A DNA stretch of 64,000 bases, from assembly GCF_019649055.1 (NCBI RefSeq), contig NW_026570335.1, positions 540,002-604,001 on the forward strand, read 5' to 3'. Under the pieces are notes generated by a model, which searched no databases, had not been told where the DNA came from, and saw only the letters and a program-made list of their open reading frames with translations. Below, in pieces: positions 35,201-45,295 of the stretch (its first letter is position 1; each line of letters opens with the position of its first letter). The position numbers were made by a program, and so were the translations under genes. This DNA comes from Paramacrobiotus metropolitanus (taxonomy: Eukaryota > Tardigrada > Eutardigrada > Parachela > Macrobiotidae).

Positions 35201-37146
35201 GCAACAATGAATTGTGAGTAAAAATAAATTAAAATTCATAATTAAATTCAGAAAGAGTACTGTGGGCTGAATTTAAGTCTAGCCTGGCAAGACAATTGAT
35301 TTCTTTACTCTCTCGTTTCTTCTTTCTCTCGATTGTACATTTACTCGTATTTTCATCGAATTAAGTTCGCATTAATTAACTGTAGAGAGTAATCTGACTT
35401 ACGCCGGCATTTTTACGACAATTTTTTCGCTAAACATTTATACGAATAAAATCAATGTAGGACTATAATAACTGTTCGCTACAGGTGGAGAACCGGTGGG
35501 ACGGGATTCGCCTAAATTCCGTCAGATGGGCGACGATTCGTTGGTGATCGAGAACGTCCAGTACGACGACCAGAGCGTGTACATCTGCACGGCCGACAAC
35601 GGGGTGCACGCGCCGGCCATCAAGAACGTCGTCCTCAGGGTGCACGGTAAGCACTCGGATTGTCGTGTCGTTAGGATAAAAAAAAGATCAAAATATTGAT
35701 TATTTCTGCGCGTACCGCGCGCATTCAGTGCAGATATGCGAGTTAGATGTCTGCAGCTATAAGCTATTTATAAAATTAAAAATAACTATTTTAATAATTT
35801 TTTTATAATTTTTAGTTTGTTTATTGATGTTTATAATTTAATTTATTTATATTTATTTTCAGTTTAATTTATTGATATATTGTACTGTTTGACGTGAGGT
35901 CATTTTTACTATTAAGCGCAATTTTAAATTTATTTTGTGATTATTGGTGCGGGTATTTCTTGGTAATGTTTTTAATTATCAGTGTGATTTTTGGTTGATT
36001 GGTTGTATCTTCCTCTTGCAGAGGAGATCAAAGCGCAGATCATCGCCTCGTCGTCTAACTTCGCCTCCGGCTCGCAGCTGCGACTGGAGTGCCGGGCTAG
36101 CGGCTATCCGCAGCCGCGCGTCCGGTGGTACCTGAACGCGCACGAGATCATCTCCGACGGCGACCGCTCGCAGGTCTTCACCAACGGGACGCTCCTCATT
36201 AAACGCGCCCGTGCCTCAGACGCCGGCGTGTACCAGTGCCAGGCCAGCAACGAGCAGAGCAGCAGCTCAGATTCCCTCCGCGTCTTCATAACAGGTAAAA
36301 ACCGAGAGAATTCCTCACTAAAGACAGTTTTTTCCGTACCGCTTGCCACTCACAATATTTTTATTCAGTTGTACAATATTTACCGTATTGTAGGACTTTT
36401 TTATATTTTTATATGACTTTCTTTTTGGTGTTTTTTATTTAAGTAATTATGTCCGTTCCCTCTGATCAGTGATTATTATTAATTCTATTTTCACTATCAT
36501 AGATTATGTTCTTAACTGGTTTCTTAACACAGATTATATTCTTCAGATTTTAATATTTGTGTAGTTTTATGAGCCCTGATTCTGCCGTTATTTGGTATAG
36601 ACCGTATAGCAGATCCTAATTTAACTACGATTTGCACCGTGAACGTTGACTGTGCTCTGCTTATGCGGTATTTATCGCAGTATGCAGCGCGTAAACGTAG
36701 TGAAACGGTTTCTAAGCGTTGGACAGTAAGTGTGGATCCGTGATTAATATGATCACAATTATGTAAATTATTAATTAACGGTCTTATGTCGCTACAGAAA
36801 TTCTGTACCATTTTTTAATGCTGCTGTGGATAAAGTTGTATTAGAAACCTAAAACCAGTGCAAAGTATAATATGCATTGAATAGTTTTAAAATTAAAAGG
36901 TCTGCTTTTCACGGAGTTTTTACCAATTAAAAATCGTTTTCTTCTGGCGCAGGCGCTCCGCTGACGCAGGAGTGCACGGACAACGAGTACTACGCCAACT
37001 GCAAACTGATCGTGGTGGCGGAGTTGTGCAACAACGAGTATTACGCCAAATTCTGCTGCAAATCCTGCACGGAATCCGGCCAGATCCGACCCAACGGCTA
37101 CCGGCGCAGACGGAAGCGTTCGCTGCGACCGGCGCATTTCCTCTGA
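15981..37146 (+). CDS. papilin-like extracellular matrix protein (main copy, 28 exons)
   Basis: Papilins are secreted basement-membrane glycoproteins combining an ADAMTS-like N-terminal region with Kunitz inhibitor, Ig and PLAC domains. Some act as inhibitors of ADAMTS procollagen proteinases. I joined 28 exons with GT-AG splice sites in consistent phase, giving about 1885 residues from the first recognisable exon to TGA at 37144. Approximate residues: TSP1-1 17-80; cysteine-rich and spacer 81-279; TSP1-2 to 7 280-664; five cassettes 665-950; seven Kunitz 951-1330 and 1355-1409; antistasin-like 1410-1471; WAP 1472-1520; Pro-rich linker 1521-1546; three Ig 1547-1821; PLAC 1822-1885. The start codon and signal peptide are not located. 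From the first Kunitz exon onward most introns are phase 1. The one defect is a CAAG tandem duplication at 21951-21958 inside TSP1-3, which shifts the frame, so this allele may encode a truncated protein unless it is an assembly error. Confidence 0.9.
17649..18574. mobile_element. Tc1/mariner-like non-autonomous DNA transposon (926 bp)
   Basis: The ends are perfect inverted repeats of at least 27 bp, beginning CAGAGGGTTATTCAGCC, and each end is flanked by TA, the target duplication of the Tc1/mariner superfamily. It lies in the papilin intron 17111-19798. No intact transposase ORF is present, so it is probably a deletion derivative. Confidence 0.85.
20990..24933 (+). CDS. papilin exons: TSP1 repeats 2-7
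   Basis: The exons are 20990-21249, 21831-22039, 23170-23355, 23632-23802, 24337-24528 and 24792-24933. Most repeats straddle an intron: the W..GEW/DW start lies at the end of one exon and the CS.(S/I)CG.G core starts the next. Cores seen are CSSSCGGGRQSR, CSASCGGGTQYR, CSAICGPGFQIR, CNTCGQRSRTRR, CSASCGEGVQTR and CTQKCGGGSKRR. Exon 21831-22039 contains the CAAGCAAG duplication. Removing one unit restores both the conserved NCNQFKCPDWMVGEWSP tail and the phase into the next exon. The intron 22040-23169 holds a long fold-back repeat. Confidence 0.9.
22395..22990. repeat. fold-back (long inverted repeat) in a papilin intron
   Basis: The two arms, roughly 22395-22680 and 22685-22990, are imperfect reverse complements and meet at a tight centre with TTTTAAAATTT-type palindromes near 22682. 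Matching landmarks include the segments with CGGTTTATGAC / GTCATAAACCG and GTCTCGTTATGGAC / GTCCATAACGAGAC. It sits in the intron between TSP1-3 and TSP1-4. Transcribed, it would form a hairpin with arms near 290 nt. It could be a fold-back transposon or an inverted duplication of one. Confidence 0.8.
25325..26439. mobile_element. Tc1/mariner-like non-autonomous DNA transposon (1115 bp)
   Basis: Terminal inverted repeats of 26 bp start CAGCCTGGCCACGCC, with TA on both sides. The element lies in the intron between the TSP1-7 exon and the first cassette exon. The internal ORF at 25608-25889 has no transposase motif I recognise. Confidence 0.85.
26876..28263 (+). CDS. papilin exons: five papilin cassettes
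   Basis: The exons are 26876-27153 and 27684-28263. The cassette signature, a Cys followed by EFGCCPDG.T.A.GP...GC, appears once in the first exon and four times in the second (SQFGCCSDN, SEFGCCPDG, TEFGCCADG, YHGCCPDG). The first exon ends in a basic, then Asn/Thr-rich tail with NGT glycosylation sites; NATDTD in the second is another. The preceding 1.9-kb intron contains a Tc1/mariner-like element. These cassettes are specific to invertebrate papilins, which is what makes the family call firm. Confidence 0.9.
29308..32951 (+). CDS. papilin exons: seven Kunitz inhibitor domains
   Basis: The exons are 29308-29429, 30017-30245, 30336-30459, 30767-30825, 31078-31482, 32142-32414 and 32787-32951. 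Domains 1 and 3 are split by an intron just before the conserved Phe (GNDNR|F, GNGNR|F). By position after the second Cys, P1 residues are R (K1), D (K2), K (K4), E (K5), R (K6) and D (K7). K1, K4 and K6 could therefore inhibit trypsin-like proteases, while the acidic ones probably cannot. K3 lacks both the second and fourth cysteines (GKGPGQIVRW, YSGSGGNGN), so one disulfide is lost as a pair. The K6 exon ends in a Pro/Thr linker. Confidence 0.92.
33347..34364 (+). CDS. papilin exons: antistasin-like, WAP and Pro-rich linker
   Basis: Exon 33347-33532 has the antistasin pattern CPARTCDIQCPYGYEND, then CPTCRC, followed by a second cysteine segment (CRDMQCPAYAACTVQ). Exon 33878-34024 is a WAP four-disulfide core with all eight cysteines (CPSLEDIPPGSC, CGTDNECHGQQKCC, CGTTC). 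Exon 34287-34364 is a short Pro/Glu-rich linker. All three begin and end in phase 1, so each can be skipped or duplicated without a frameshift. Antistasin-like and WAP modules are protease-inhibitor folds, which extends the Kunitz theme. Confidence 0.88.
34424..36294 (+). CDS. papilin exons: three immunoglobulin domains
   Basis: Ig1 is one exon (34424-34699: PCHARGNPEPQVTW, DSGDYICFANN). Ig2 is split over 35013-35126 (LKCSAHGVPQPRISW) and 35485-35646 (DQSVYICTADNGVHAPA). Ig3 is 36022-36294 (LECRASGYPQPRVRWYLN, DAGVYQCQASNEQ). Each has the Cys, Trp and DxGxYxC landmarks of I-set/C2-type Ig domains. The phases are 1-1 throughout. Confidence 0.92.
36953..37146 (+). CDS. papilin last exon: PLAC domain and stop
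   Basis: The exon follows a TGGCGCAG acceptor. It encodes a six-cysteine PLAC domain (QECTDNEYYANC, AELCNNEYYAKFCCKSC) followed by a basic tail (RRRRKRS) that could be a proprotein-convertase site, and ends in TGA. PLAC closes papilins and several ADAMTS proteins. The 3' UTR resembles that of the second copy at 51134-51320. Confidence 0.92.
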
Positions 37147-37378
37147 AGAACAACTTAAAGAAATGGTTGCCAGCATGTTTAGCGACAGACGGTGTTCTTG
37201 ACTATTTATTGACCATCCCCCGCATGGCATTTACGTGGAGACTTCCGCATTGATCGATGTTTTTTGTTTCTTTTCTCCACAACATTTTCCCGCATTTCTC
37301 CCTGCATTTGTATTTGCTTTTTATCGTTCTGCTTGGTGTGCTGCGTTTGTAGGTTTTTATCCGAGTGTTTTATCGATA

Positions 37379-37384
37379 AATAAA
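37379..37384 (+). promoter_or_regulatory. polyadenylation signal, main papilin
   Basis: AATAAA lies 233 bp after the papilin stop codon. A second AATAAA at about 37587 is an alternative. The intervening sequence is the probable 3' UTR. Confidence 0.5.
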
Positions 37385-38820
37385 TCAATGAAATAACCAA
37401 TGAATCAATGAATCAAGAGGATCGAGTCACAAACCGGCGAGATAAGAAGCCATGAGTTTTTAATTTTAAGGCAGAATATTTCATTAGCAATTCAAAGGGG
37501 TAATGCCGCTTCTGTTACTGGTACGGTTGAGAATGTTGATTTCTTCAACCGAAACTGATTCTTGATATTGTTATCGCGTTGTTGGAAATAAAGTAATTAG
37601 AGCCATTTAAAAAAAAATGAAATAAATACGCGACGGAAATTCCCTTTTATCAAAATTAAAGGTATTTCTAATTTTGCTAGCATAACGGGTAACAACAGCA
37701 GGCAGACTTTTCGTCGGAAGCGAAGCACAGGTTTATAACTGCTTTCAGTGGTTTTCGTGTGAACAAAGCATAATAAGAGAAATTATTCTTTGATGCAGAG
37801 TAATGATCTTGCCATAGTAAGATCTAATGGCTGTTGCTAATGTATTTCTTCCTTTATTGTGAAAGTTTCCAGAGAGACGACGAAGGTAATCGTTAGAGAA
37901 ACACAACCATGCTTTAAGAAGCTGCATGCAGAACTAACCGGGGCACATGTTCCGGGGACAAATTCAAAAAAAATTTTTTGAGTAGCTAGAGTGTTATCCT
38001 GGTTTGCTTGAAAAACAGTTTTATCTGCAAAGGCTCAAAGGGCGTAGCCAAACAGCATATTAAAATAATTTCATAGCACTACGTACAGAGTACTAACGAG
38101 TTCGGAATACTATTGTTTTACCGTGCATTGAAGCAGTACTCTTGCAGACTTTTTCCGTACTAACGAAATTTTGCGGGTTGTTCTTCCGTTCGTACGAGAA
38201 GACGTGCTAATAAATTAGGCCTGCGATCTTCCAGTTGCGGTGGCATTGACGCTGTTGCCAAATCGTACATTTTCAAATTTGGTATCGGCTGATTTGGGAG
38301 CACATTCATATCAGCATTAATTTTCTTGTTTACGGTTTAGCTATTATGTACTTTAAAATTTTTCACAGGGAGAAATAACAAATTGGCTGGAATGGGATGG
38401 GTAGGGAGTTTCAACTACTGCAGCGCCCGCTAAATCGAAATAAAACTGTTACAGGAAAGCCGGCACGATACATCACTATCGGATATATTAAGTATTGGCT
38501 ATCCACGCCTTTAAAACCTTTGTAGATGAAATTGTTTTTTCAAGTTTTTAAGACGTATGAAATATCTGTAAGGTAGTATCTACGTTCCTACAAAAAATCA
38601 TAACACACTGAATTTACCCGGAAAATGTGCCCGTATTAGTACTGTATAGTGTGTGAGTGAAGACAGGAAATTTGATAACAATGAACTGGAGCTCACTGCT
38701 GCATGCCGAGATCTAACGCAGTAGCCGCGAAATTGCTTGGCGAACATGTGGGGGTCATGGGGAAGAAGCTCTATTCAGGACTTTCAGGAAGATCAACATC
38801 GCTAGCGCGCAATTGCCGCT
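37385..38820. other. intergenic, nothing recognised
   Basis: AT-rich sequence follows the papilin 3' UTR. Short ORFs are present but have no domain, signal peptide or splice pattern that I can support. Confidence 0.5.
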
Positions 38821-39700
38821 TTGCGACGGTTTCTTCTGTACATTGAAACGGTGCTCTTAAAGCATCTGAACTGGAATTGTTTATACAGCGCTTCAAGAGC
38901 AAACGACTGCTCAGGTTGGAAAAGGATGCGAGGTCACGAAGCAGCTAAGATTACGATTACCAGAATCGAGAAACACCAGTTTACTGTGCGTCCAGATCGC
39001 AGGCCTAATTTATTAGAACGTCGTCCCGTACGACCGGAAGAAGAAACAAAACTGAAATCAAGTTTAGAAATAGAAGGGGCAGCTTCCCGATGCTACACTC
39101 ATGGCAAGAACAGGTACTCACACATGGTGAACCGCTTAGACAACATTCATCCGCTTTAATATTCTGGGATGGGTTGGATGCGGCACTTCCGAAACGCTGA
39201 TAGACCAGCAGATCCTTTGGCGACTTTGGAAAGCTCTAACCGGAGATGCTCCATTGCAGATACTGTAATAGCTAATAGATAACATAACATAACACCGAAC
39301 GCCAACTTCAACGTACCTTACGATACACTGCAATGGGAACGCCACGTATCCGATGCCATTCAGCAACACCTCGAAGCCAACAACCATTAGATTCAACCAT
39401 TCCGCATCTCCAGCCTCTTACTCGTCATTTCTAACATGCTAATAATAATTCAGATCTTTTCTGATTACTTAACTTCCAACCGCCGTTTTACTCCTTCTTT
39501 AAAACATATGTAATTGCCCGCTTGTCATATTACAGAACCATGTGTTTTTATCAACATTTATAGCTATTACGACTTATGCCCAATCTCCACTTTGCTGATT
39601 TATATTCTCTCTGTTGCTGCCCTATTATTTTGTGAGCAAACTTACTAACAATCTGTGTGACTAATTTGTCGCCTAGAACAACATTAAAGTTAAGTTAAGT
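38821..39700 (+). mobile_element. decayed retroelement-like remnant
   Basis: A 112-codon ORF (38821-39159) with a LERRPVRPEEETKLK stretch breaks at a stop. In-frame-looking coding resumes nearby, near 39300-39390 (NFNVPYDTLQWERHVSD, ending in a stop). The segment ends at about 39680-39700 in repeated GTTAA units, a tail type typical of non-LTR elements. I recognise no RT or endonuclease motif, so the class is uncertain and it could be a degraded host gene. Confidence 0.35.
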
Positions 39701-40530
39701 TAAGATATGCTACAGATACGTGCAGCGCAGTCGACTGATCCGCATCCTCGTCGCGGGAGGAACTTTCAACTGGAGCGTGGCCACTGGTCACCGACGGCCT
39801 ACAAGACCTGCAGCGGGAGAAGATGTCGCGAATTACCGGCATTTGCCCGTAAAACTGCACAAGCGGATGAGGAAGACGGATAATGGATTGAGCATTGTAC
39901 CTAGTTAAAACTTGGTTCAGCGTGTCAGGGCGTTGTCAGCGCTGTGCACTATTTGGTTTTCAGTATAGCGATATTTTGAAACTTGTTAACCTTCTTCAGT
40001 CACGGGTCTGGCAAATTAAGAGCATATGTGTCTAAGCTTTTTCCAGTTGTTAAGATGCAAGTTTTAACTTATCGCTCAACGATCATCTGTAATTCTTCAG
40101 AAAGAGTGTGAGCGTACTCGTTGGAGGATAAAGGAGAGCGTATGGTCAGTACGGAAATGCATTTGGCGCAGGTAAAAGACAGCTAATGGAAACTAGCTGA
40201 TGCGTGTTAGAATAACAGTACTTCGCACAAGGTTGTTTAATAGGCGTATATTTATTCACTAATGCAAGGATTTTTAGAAGTACAAGCCGGTCCGGATGAT
40301 GAGCATGATACAATACGAGGACGAGCTTAGTACATGTGATAGACAAAAAAACTAGCGAGAGAATCTGATAACCATGCCCGGCCCGTGCAACACGGGCAAC
40401 CACCCAGGTTTGGCAGTGCTGGTAAACACATCACATTTAATACAAATAATCACCCCAGTAATACCGCACACTTTATTTCTTTACAGTAAAACTTTGACTT
40501 TGTAGAACCACATGTGAAATTTCAGAGGAC

Positions 40531-41094
40531 TCACTTTTTACCCATTCTGAAAGATTTTTTAATTTTAGTCGGAGTATTTGTCACTTCGCTAAGTCCGCTA
40601 CGAGTGTTTCTTTTTCGCATATTTTTCTGCAGCAGTTTTTCTGCTTCCCGTTGCTCGAGCGCTGCGATTACTTTACTGTCCGTCGCAATAAGCCCTGCTT
40701 CGGCGCGCAGACGAGAATTTTTAAGTTTTCTCTTTTTCTGGGGATGAGCGCTCATGAAATTATGGTGCCAATCTGCAGCCACTTTGTCAGCTGCAACCGA
40801 TGGAAGAAAACCTTCTGCTTTAGAGATTGTGAGCGCCATAATCTCTTCTATCTGTCCTTCTTTCGCTGCAGCGTACTGTGACAGGTTCCCCGTTCTACAA
40901 GCCTTCAGCGCCAAGGCCATACGATCATCGTACGCTGCTGGTAAAGGCACGTCGCTGGCAGGTTCCTCCACACAATTCTTACTCAACGGTAGGCCCGAAA
41001 CAACGCTGATACTCGCGCAAGAAATCTCCATCGCAGGTGCAGAAAACAAACTGGCAGGTAGCCGTACGTCGGTGATATTCTCATCGTAGTACAT
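40531..41094 (-). CDS. 187-aa ORF inside the inverted-repeat element
   Basis: This is an open frame from ATG, with an acidic/neutral N-terminal half and a Lys/Arg-rich C-terminal half (PQKKRKLKNSRLRAEAG, KLLQKNMRKRNTRSGL) likely to be helical and nucleic-acid binding. I see no DDE triad or zinc-finger motif. Its position between the arms suggests it is the C-terminal piece of a transposase or another transposon protein, but I do not recognise the family. Confidence 0.5.
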   Translation of the reverse strand: MYYDENITDVRLPASLFSAPAMEISCASISVVSGLPLSKNCVEEPASDVPLPAAYDDRMALALKACRTGNLSQYAAAKEGQIEEIMALTISKAEGFLPSVAADKVAADWHHNFMSAHPQKKRKLKNSRLRAEAGLIATDSKVIAALEQREAEKLLQKNMRKRNTRSGLSEVTNTPTKIKKSFRMGKK

Positions 41095-41436
41095 CTCGCC
41101 AGCTGAATCTTTATATTTAGATGGTAATTTTATAACATTATTATCAAGGGCTTGGTTAATTAATGTCGGTCACTGGTTACTGGAAATTTTGCGGAGAACC
41201 AATTATAAACAAAGTTATAAAACCAAAACAAAACTCGCATTTAAATTTTAGTACGTGTGTGCGTTACAGTAAATAGCAGGCCGTGTTCACCTAACGGCTG
41301 CGTGACGGCGCGCTGCTACCGCCAGCCTAAGGTGGCTGACAGTGTTGCACAGCACGCAAATGGTTATCAGATTCTCTCGCTAGTTTTTTTGTCTATCACA
41401 TGTACTAAGCTCGTCCTCGTACAGCGAAAAGTGTAA

Positions 41437-41570
41437 CCCGAGTAAAACAGCTTGTAGGAAAAACGTTAAGTAGTTTAACGTGTAACTACCGCTAGGTGAA
41501 CGGATGTGTGTCAATTTTAGCCGTCTACTAACGTTTAGCTAATGTTTTTTTGCAAGTTGTTTTACTCGGG
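41437..41570. mobile_element. MITE, PIF/Harbinger-like (134 bp)
   Basis: The termini are imperfect inverted repeats starting CCCGAGTAAAACAGCTTG and ending CAAGTTGTTTTACTCGGG. They are flanked by TAA on both sides, the 3-bp TWA duplication of PIF/Harbinger elements. It is inserted into the right arm of the larger inverted-repeat element, so it is the younger insertion. Confidence 0.75.
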
Positions 41571-42260
41571 TAAATTACTGTAATGGGTAACGGCGAAACG
41601 TAGTCCAGTGGTCATCGTGTTAAACGCTAACAGCGCGCTCAATATTATACATCACCTGTACCTTTACGTATCATCATCCGGACCGGCTTGCACAAGAACA
41701 CACTCGGAGCAATACTGAATAATACAGATACTGCGGGAAATTCTTTTCAGCTTTTTCCAGTCGCTGTAAGCGGCGGTGGTAAGCCATGATCATAATATGC
41801 TTACATGTGCTTAGAGCTGTACAGTAGCGCTTGGAGTGATTTTTGTGAGTATCTGTACAGACTGCAGAGTAGAACAGAATAAAGTTTAGAATCGATACCG
41901 AACATTTGACGTAAATGTACCCGCTCTGCATGCCTTATTTTAACACGAACCAGTACTCTGTAGTTCACACTTGACATTTGCGATCTCTGTACAAGCGTAC
42001 AAGGAGATAGCAATCCACAGCGGAACTAATGCAGCATTTTTTCGGCTAAACGCTCGCCAAAGTGAACCGACAGCATTTTTAATGCGCTAAGAAAATTATC
42101 AGCTCGTCAATCATTTGATGCGCGATTAAAGGAGTGCGCAGAATGTATCATCAAACCTGGTGTTGTTTGTAAAGGCTCCACGATAACAGTGCGCAAGCCA
42201 TAGCGTACGTGCCGTACATCCTTCATGTGTTTTTAAGACGTTCGTAGTAATTCTTCAGTG

Positions 42261-44379
42261 ATGTTCCTTACAGTATTATGGTTTTCTATTCTCCTTCCGA
42301 TAGCGCATGGAAGTAACGTCTCGGTGCCTACAGGTAAATTTCTCTATTTAGCTGCCTAAAGTTTCAGTAAAATCACTAAAATTGCAAAATTCAAACAACG
42401 TTGAGAGGGATGCCTCTAGAATCTTGAGTACTTGACTGAGCTTTATTTCTAATCTCTCGAAGACTGGAGAAACTTGTTCGACGAGAGGATTTTGGAGACT
42501 GCAGAACTGCAGAGAAACGGCAGCAAGTTTTATCCCGACGACATTATTGGGGATAGTGACGATGTTGATGGGCAACACAGTCAACACGCCGCAATCAAAA
42601 GAACCGGTCTGCTTTTGGAGCATAACTACTGGCCAAATAACGGGAAGAACATACCATTTGAAATACGTAGCTTTGGTAAGTTGCAGTTTCGTTGAATTTC
42701 TTGGGATCATGTGATGTTTTTTCCACAAGCGGACTTTCGTGTACGGTGTATCTCCTAGGTGAAAATGAGCGGCGTCGGATACAGCAAGCGTTGCGTTTTA
42801 TAGAAAGCCGAACCTCGCATTGTATAACGTTTAAATATCGTGCGAACACTGCAAATGAATCGGCGTATATTGCATTCATGCCCGGGAGAGAAGGGTAAGG
42901 CATTAAAGAAACGGTGCTGCATCGGATAAAGATAAAACCGCAAATGTTCCATCATGATGCCAATATATTAAAGTAAATAACTGTAGCCTGTATACCGGAA
43001 GCTTGCTGTGCCTTCGGTCGCTTGATGGCTGATTTCTTAATCATTGCTGCCCGGACCCTTTTACTTATTGACGAAATTACGTATACAACATAAAAATCTT
43101 TCTAACAAATAGCATTAGTTTTATACGTACTGCAAGTCTACAAGCATATGCAAAAGACCGAGGTCAAAGTAGCAAAACGGACGGAGGAGTGAACACCGCA
43201 AACGACAGCGGTACAAACATGCAGTACAGCAGCAACAACTACTCATAGCAGGCGGTTCGCCGCAGGACTGTTGTTTTTGTACACTATAGATCTAGAAGCT
43301 TCAGAAAGACCCATAATAGGTTTCAGATACACTGAACACCACTCACACTAATTGCCGGTCGGCAGCAGTGTCAGAATTTTATTGTTTACAAAAAAAAGTG
43401 TTAGAAAATATACAAACTGCGTATTTAAAGTGGACTTTATATAAGCGGTAGCACATTCTACCCGTTTTCATAGCGTTACCACCTATTATGAAATCCACTA
43501 AGGTCTAAGGGTACTCAACTACATGTAATTATCCTTTACGAACGGCTCGATAAGTTATAAATGTCCTTTCAGTGCCCTTACAGTGTACAACTGTACATTA
43601 CTGGTTGGTCATCTATCAATTTAACGCTACGGTAAATACACAGGATATGTCGAGCAGACGTCGGAAGGGTACCGGGATTTGTTACCAGAGTGCAACTGAG
43701 CGCTGATTGCTTAAGCTCAATGGGAATTATTCTACACGAAATCCTCCACGCTCTGGGTATGTTCCACGAGCAGAACCGTCCAGACAGGGACGATCACATT
43801 GAGATCTTCACCGCACACATCGCCCCGAAAATGCAGCACAGTTTTGAGATCTTACCTAACATGTCTGTCCACGGGACCAAATACGATATCGAGTCGATCA
43901 TGCACTACGGACCCCTGGATTTCGCGCTGTCCTCTGCACACCCGACCATGCTGCCCAAGCGGCACGCACCACGCATGGGCCAGCGCCGGACTTTAACCCA
44001 CCTGGATGTGGTCAAATTGCAGAACGCGTACAGATGTGATTGGCCAGAGCCGGGCGATGAACACACAGTGCAACGCTATTCTCCCACCAGTTCTATTTCG
44101 ACGACCACAGAAGCTTCTTTAAAAGCCAATATGAGCAGCACAACCTCGGAATTGCTTGTTACTGATACTTTACAAAGCAATAAACATATTTCCGTTCACG
44201 TAAACGAGACGGTCACTGTTTCAAGGAACTCTTCGAGGAGTACTAGAGTATCGACAAAATTTACGACTGCGAAATATGATGTGAATGCCACAACTTCAAC
44301 GACGAAGGCTGTAATTCCCTTACATGCAACTACAGGGGAATTTATTGCCACGACAGCCAAAAGCAGCTACGATAATCCG
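42261..44379 (+). CDS. astacin-family zinc metalloprotease (secreted)
   Basis: The five exons 42261-42333, 42463-42675, 42759-42894, 43584-43631 and 43689-44379 join in phase to exactly 387 codons. The first encodes a signal peptide (MFLTVLWFSILLPIAHG). A propeptide carries an IIGD motif, the astacin aspartate-switch region, and a basic start to the mature enzyme (IKRTGLLLEHNYWP). The zinc-binding signature HEILHALGMFHE and the Met-turn SIMHYGP are intact. First and last family cysteines are present (SHCITF, NAYRCDW). The usual Cys before WS is Gly here (TGWSS), so one disulfide may be missing. A Ser/Thr-rich tail follows. The 57-bp intron 43632-43688 is short but needed for frame. The last exon ends at a strong GTAAGT donor; reading on stops at 44430. 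The downstream papilin half-copy is in matching phase. Confidence 0.85.
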
Positions 44380-44715
44380 GTAAGTTTATTAACAGCTACA
44401 TGGTCAGTTACAGCGGCTAAATGGCTTTAATGTAGCGCTAATTTTGGACTCTTAAGCCCTTTAATTTGCGGCTTATGGTCAGCAAGAAGCTTATGAGCAT
44501 ACAGCATACTACATACTAGTACGCAGTGAATTTGGTAATACTTTATTGGAATTCAGGAATCGTTTATAACTTGAGATCGAGCGTCTTTTCCTTATTTCCC
44601 GATACACCAAGGTTTTAGACTAATGCGATTATGCTAAAAATACTAAAACCGCTTGGCGGTAAAGTGAAATGGCGGCACATGCATAGTAGGCCGACGCGAA
44701 CTTCATTAAACACAG

Positions 44716-45295
44716 TACCTGCCCTACCGCGAGTATTCAACGGAAGCCCCGCCCCCCGCGAATCCCGCCGTGGCGCACTGCTTCCTACCCAGTGATCCCG
44801 GAACATGTGAGCCCAGTCTGCCGCGCTGGCATTACGACAGCACGGATGGGGTATGCAAGCGATTCTTCTTCTCCGGATGTGGCGGGAATAAGAACAATTT
44901 CGAGACACAGCTGCACTGCCTCTTCCACTGCGGCAAAGCTCAAGGTAAGGAGGTTACAGTGCGCTCTATATGCATTAGCGGTAATTTTACGTACTGGACT
45001 GTTGCTTTTTGCTTAGATAAATGCAAGTTACCGAAGGTGGTGGGTCCATGTCGCGGCCTGCTGAACGTGTACTCGTATTACTTCGACAAGTACAAGCGCG
45101 CCTGCCTGCCCTTCGAGTACGGCGGCTGCCAGGGCAACGCCAACCGCTTCCCGTCGGCGGAAGAGTGCCAGAAGATCTGCGCCCACGTCATTTCCCCGCC
45201 CACTCCGCCGTCCGTCGACGAGAACGTCCACACCATTCCGCCGGAATATCCCGCGCAGACCTATCCCACCGCGCCCAGACAGAATCCCTATCTCG
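44716..45295 (+). CDS. half-copy exons: Kunitz-5 and Kunitz-6
   Basis: Exon 44716-44944 begins inside the Pro-rich sequence before Kunitz-5 (YLPYREYSTEAPPPANPAV), then has HCFLPSDPGTCEPSLPRW, so P1 is Glu as in the main copy. Exon 45017-45295 is Kunitz-6 (KLPKVVGPCRGLLNVY, P1 Arg) with a two-residue insertion (YSYYFDKY) and the same Pro-rich tail. Confidence 0.85.

Larger units (their letters stand above)
40282..41691. mobile_element. terminal-inverted-repeat element with internal ORF
   Basis: The left arm (about 40282-40400) and right arm (about 41357-41691) are inverted copies. A 60-bp block at 40315-40377 (containing CTAGCGAGAGAATCTG) is repeated as the reverse complement at 41360-41420, and the outer block CCGGTCCGGATGATGA at about 40288 recurs inverted at about 41671-41686. 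The right arm is longer because it contains a nested MITE (41437-41570) and adjacent extra sequence. The central part carries a minus-strand ORF. I infer a DNA transposon or a derivative; the superfamily is unknown. Confidence 0.65.

Noticed and set aside
41590-41660. Possible tRNA gene
   Set aside because: A box A-like start is present but there is no box B, anticodon stem or acceptor pairing.
44380-44430. Astacin ending at the in-frame stop just after 44379
   Set aside because: The strong GTAAGT donor and matching phase at 44716 favour splicing, although an intron-retained short form is possible.
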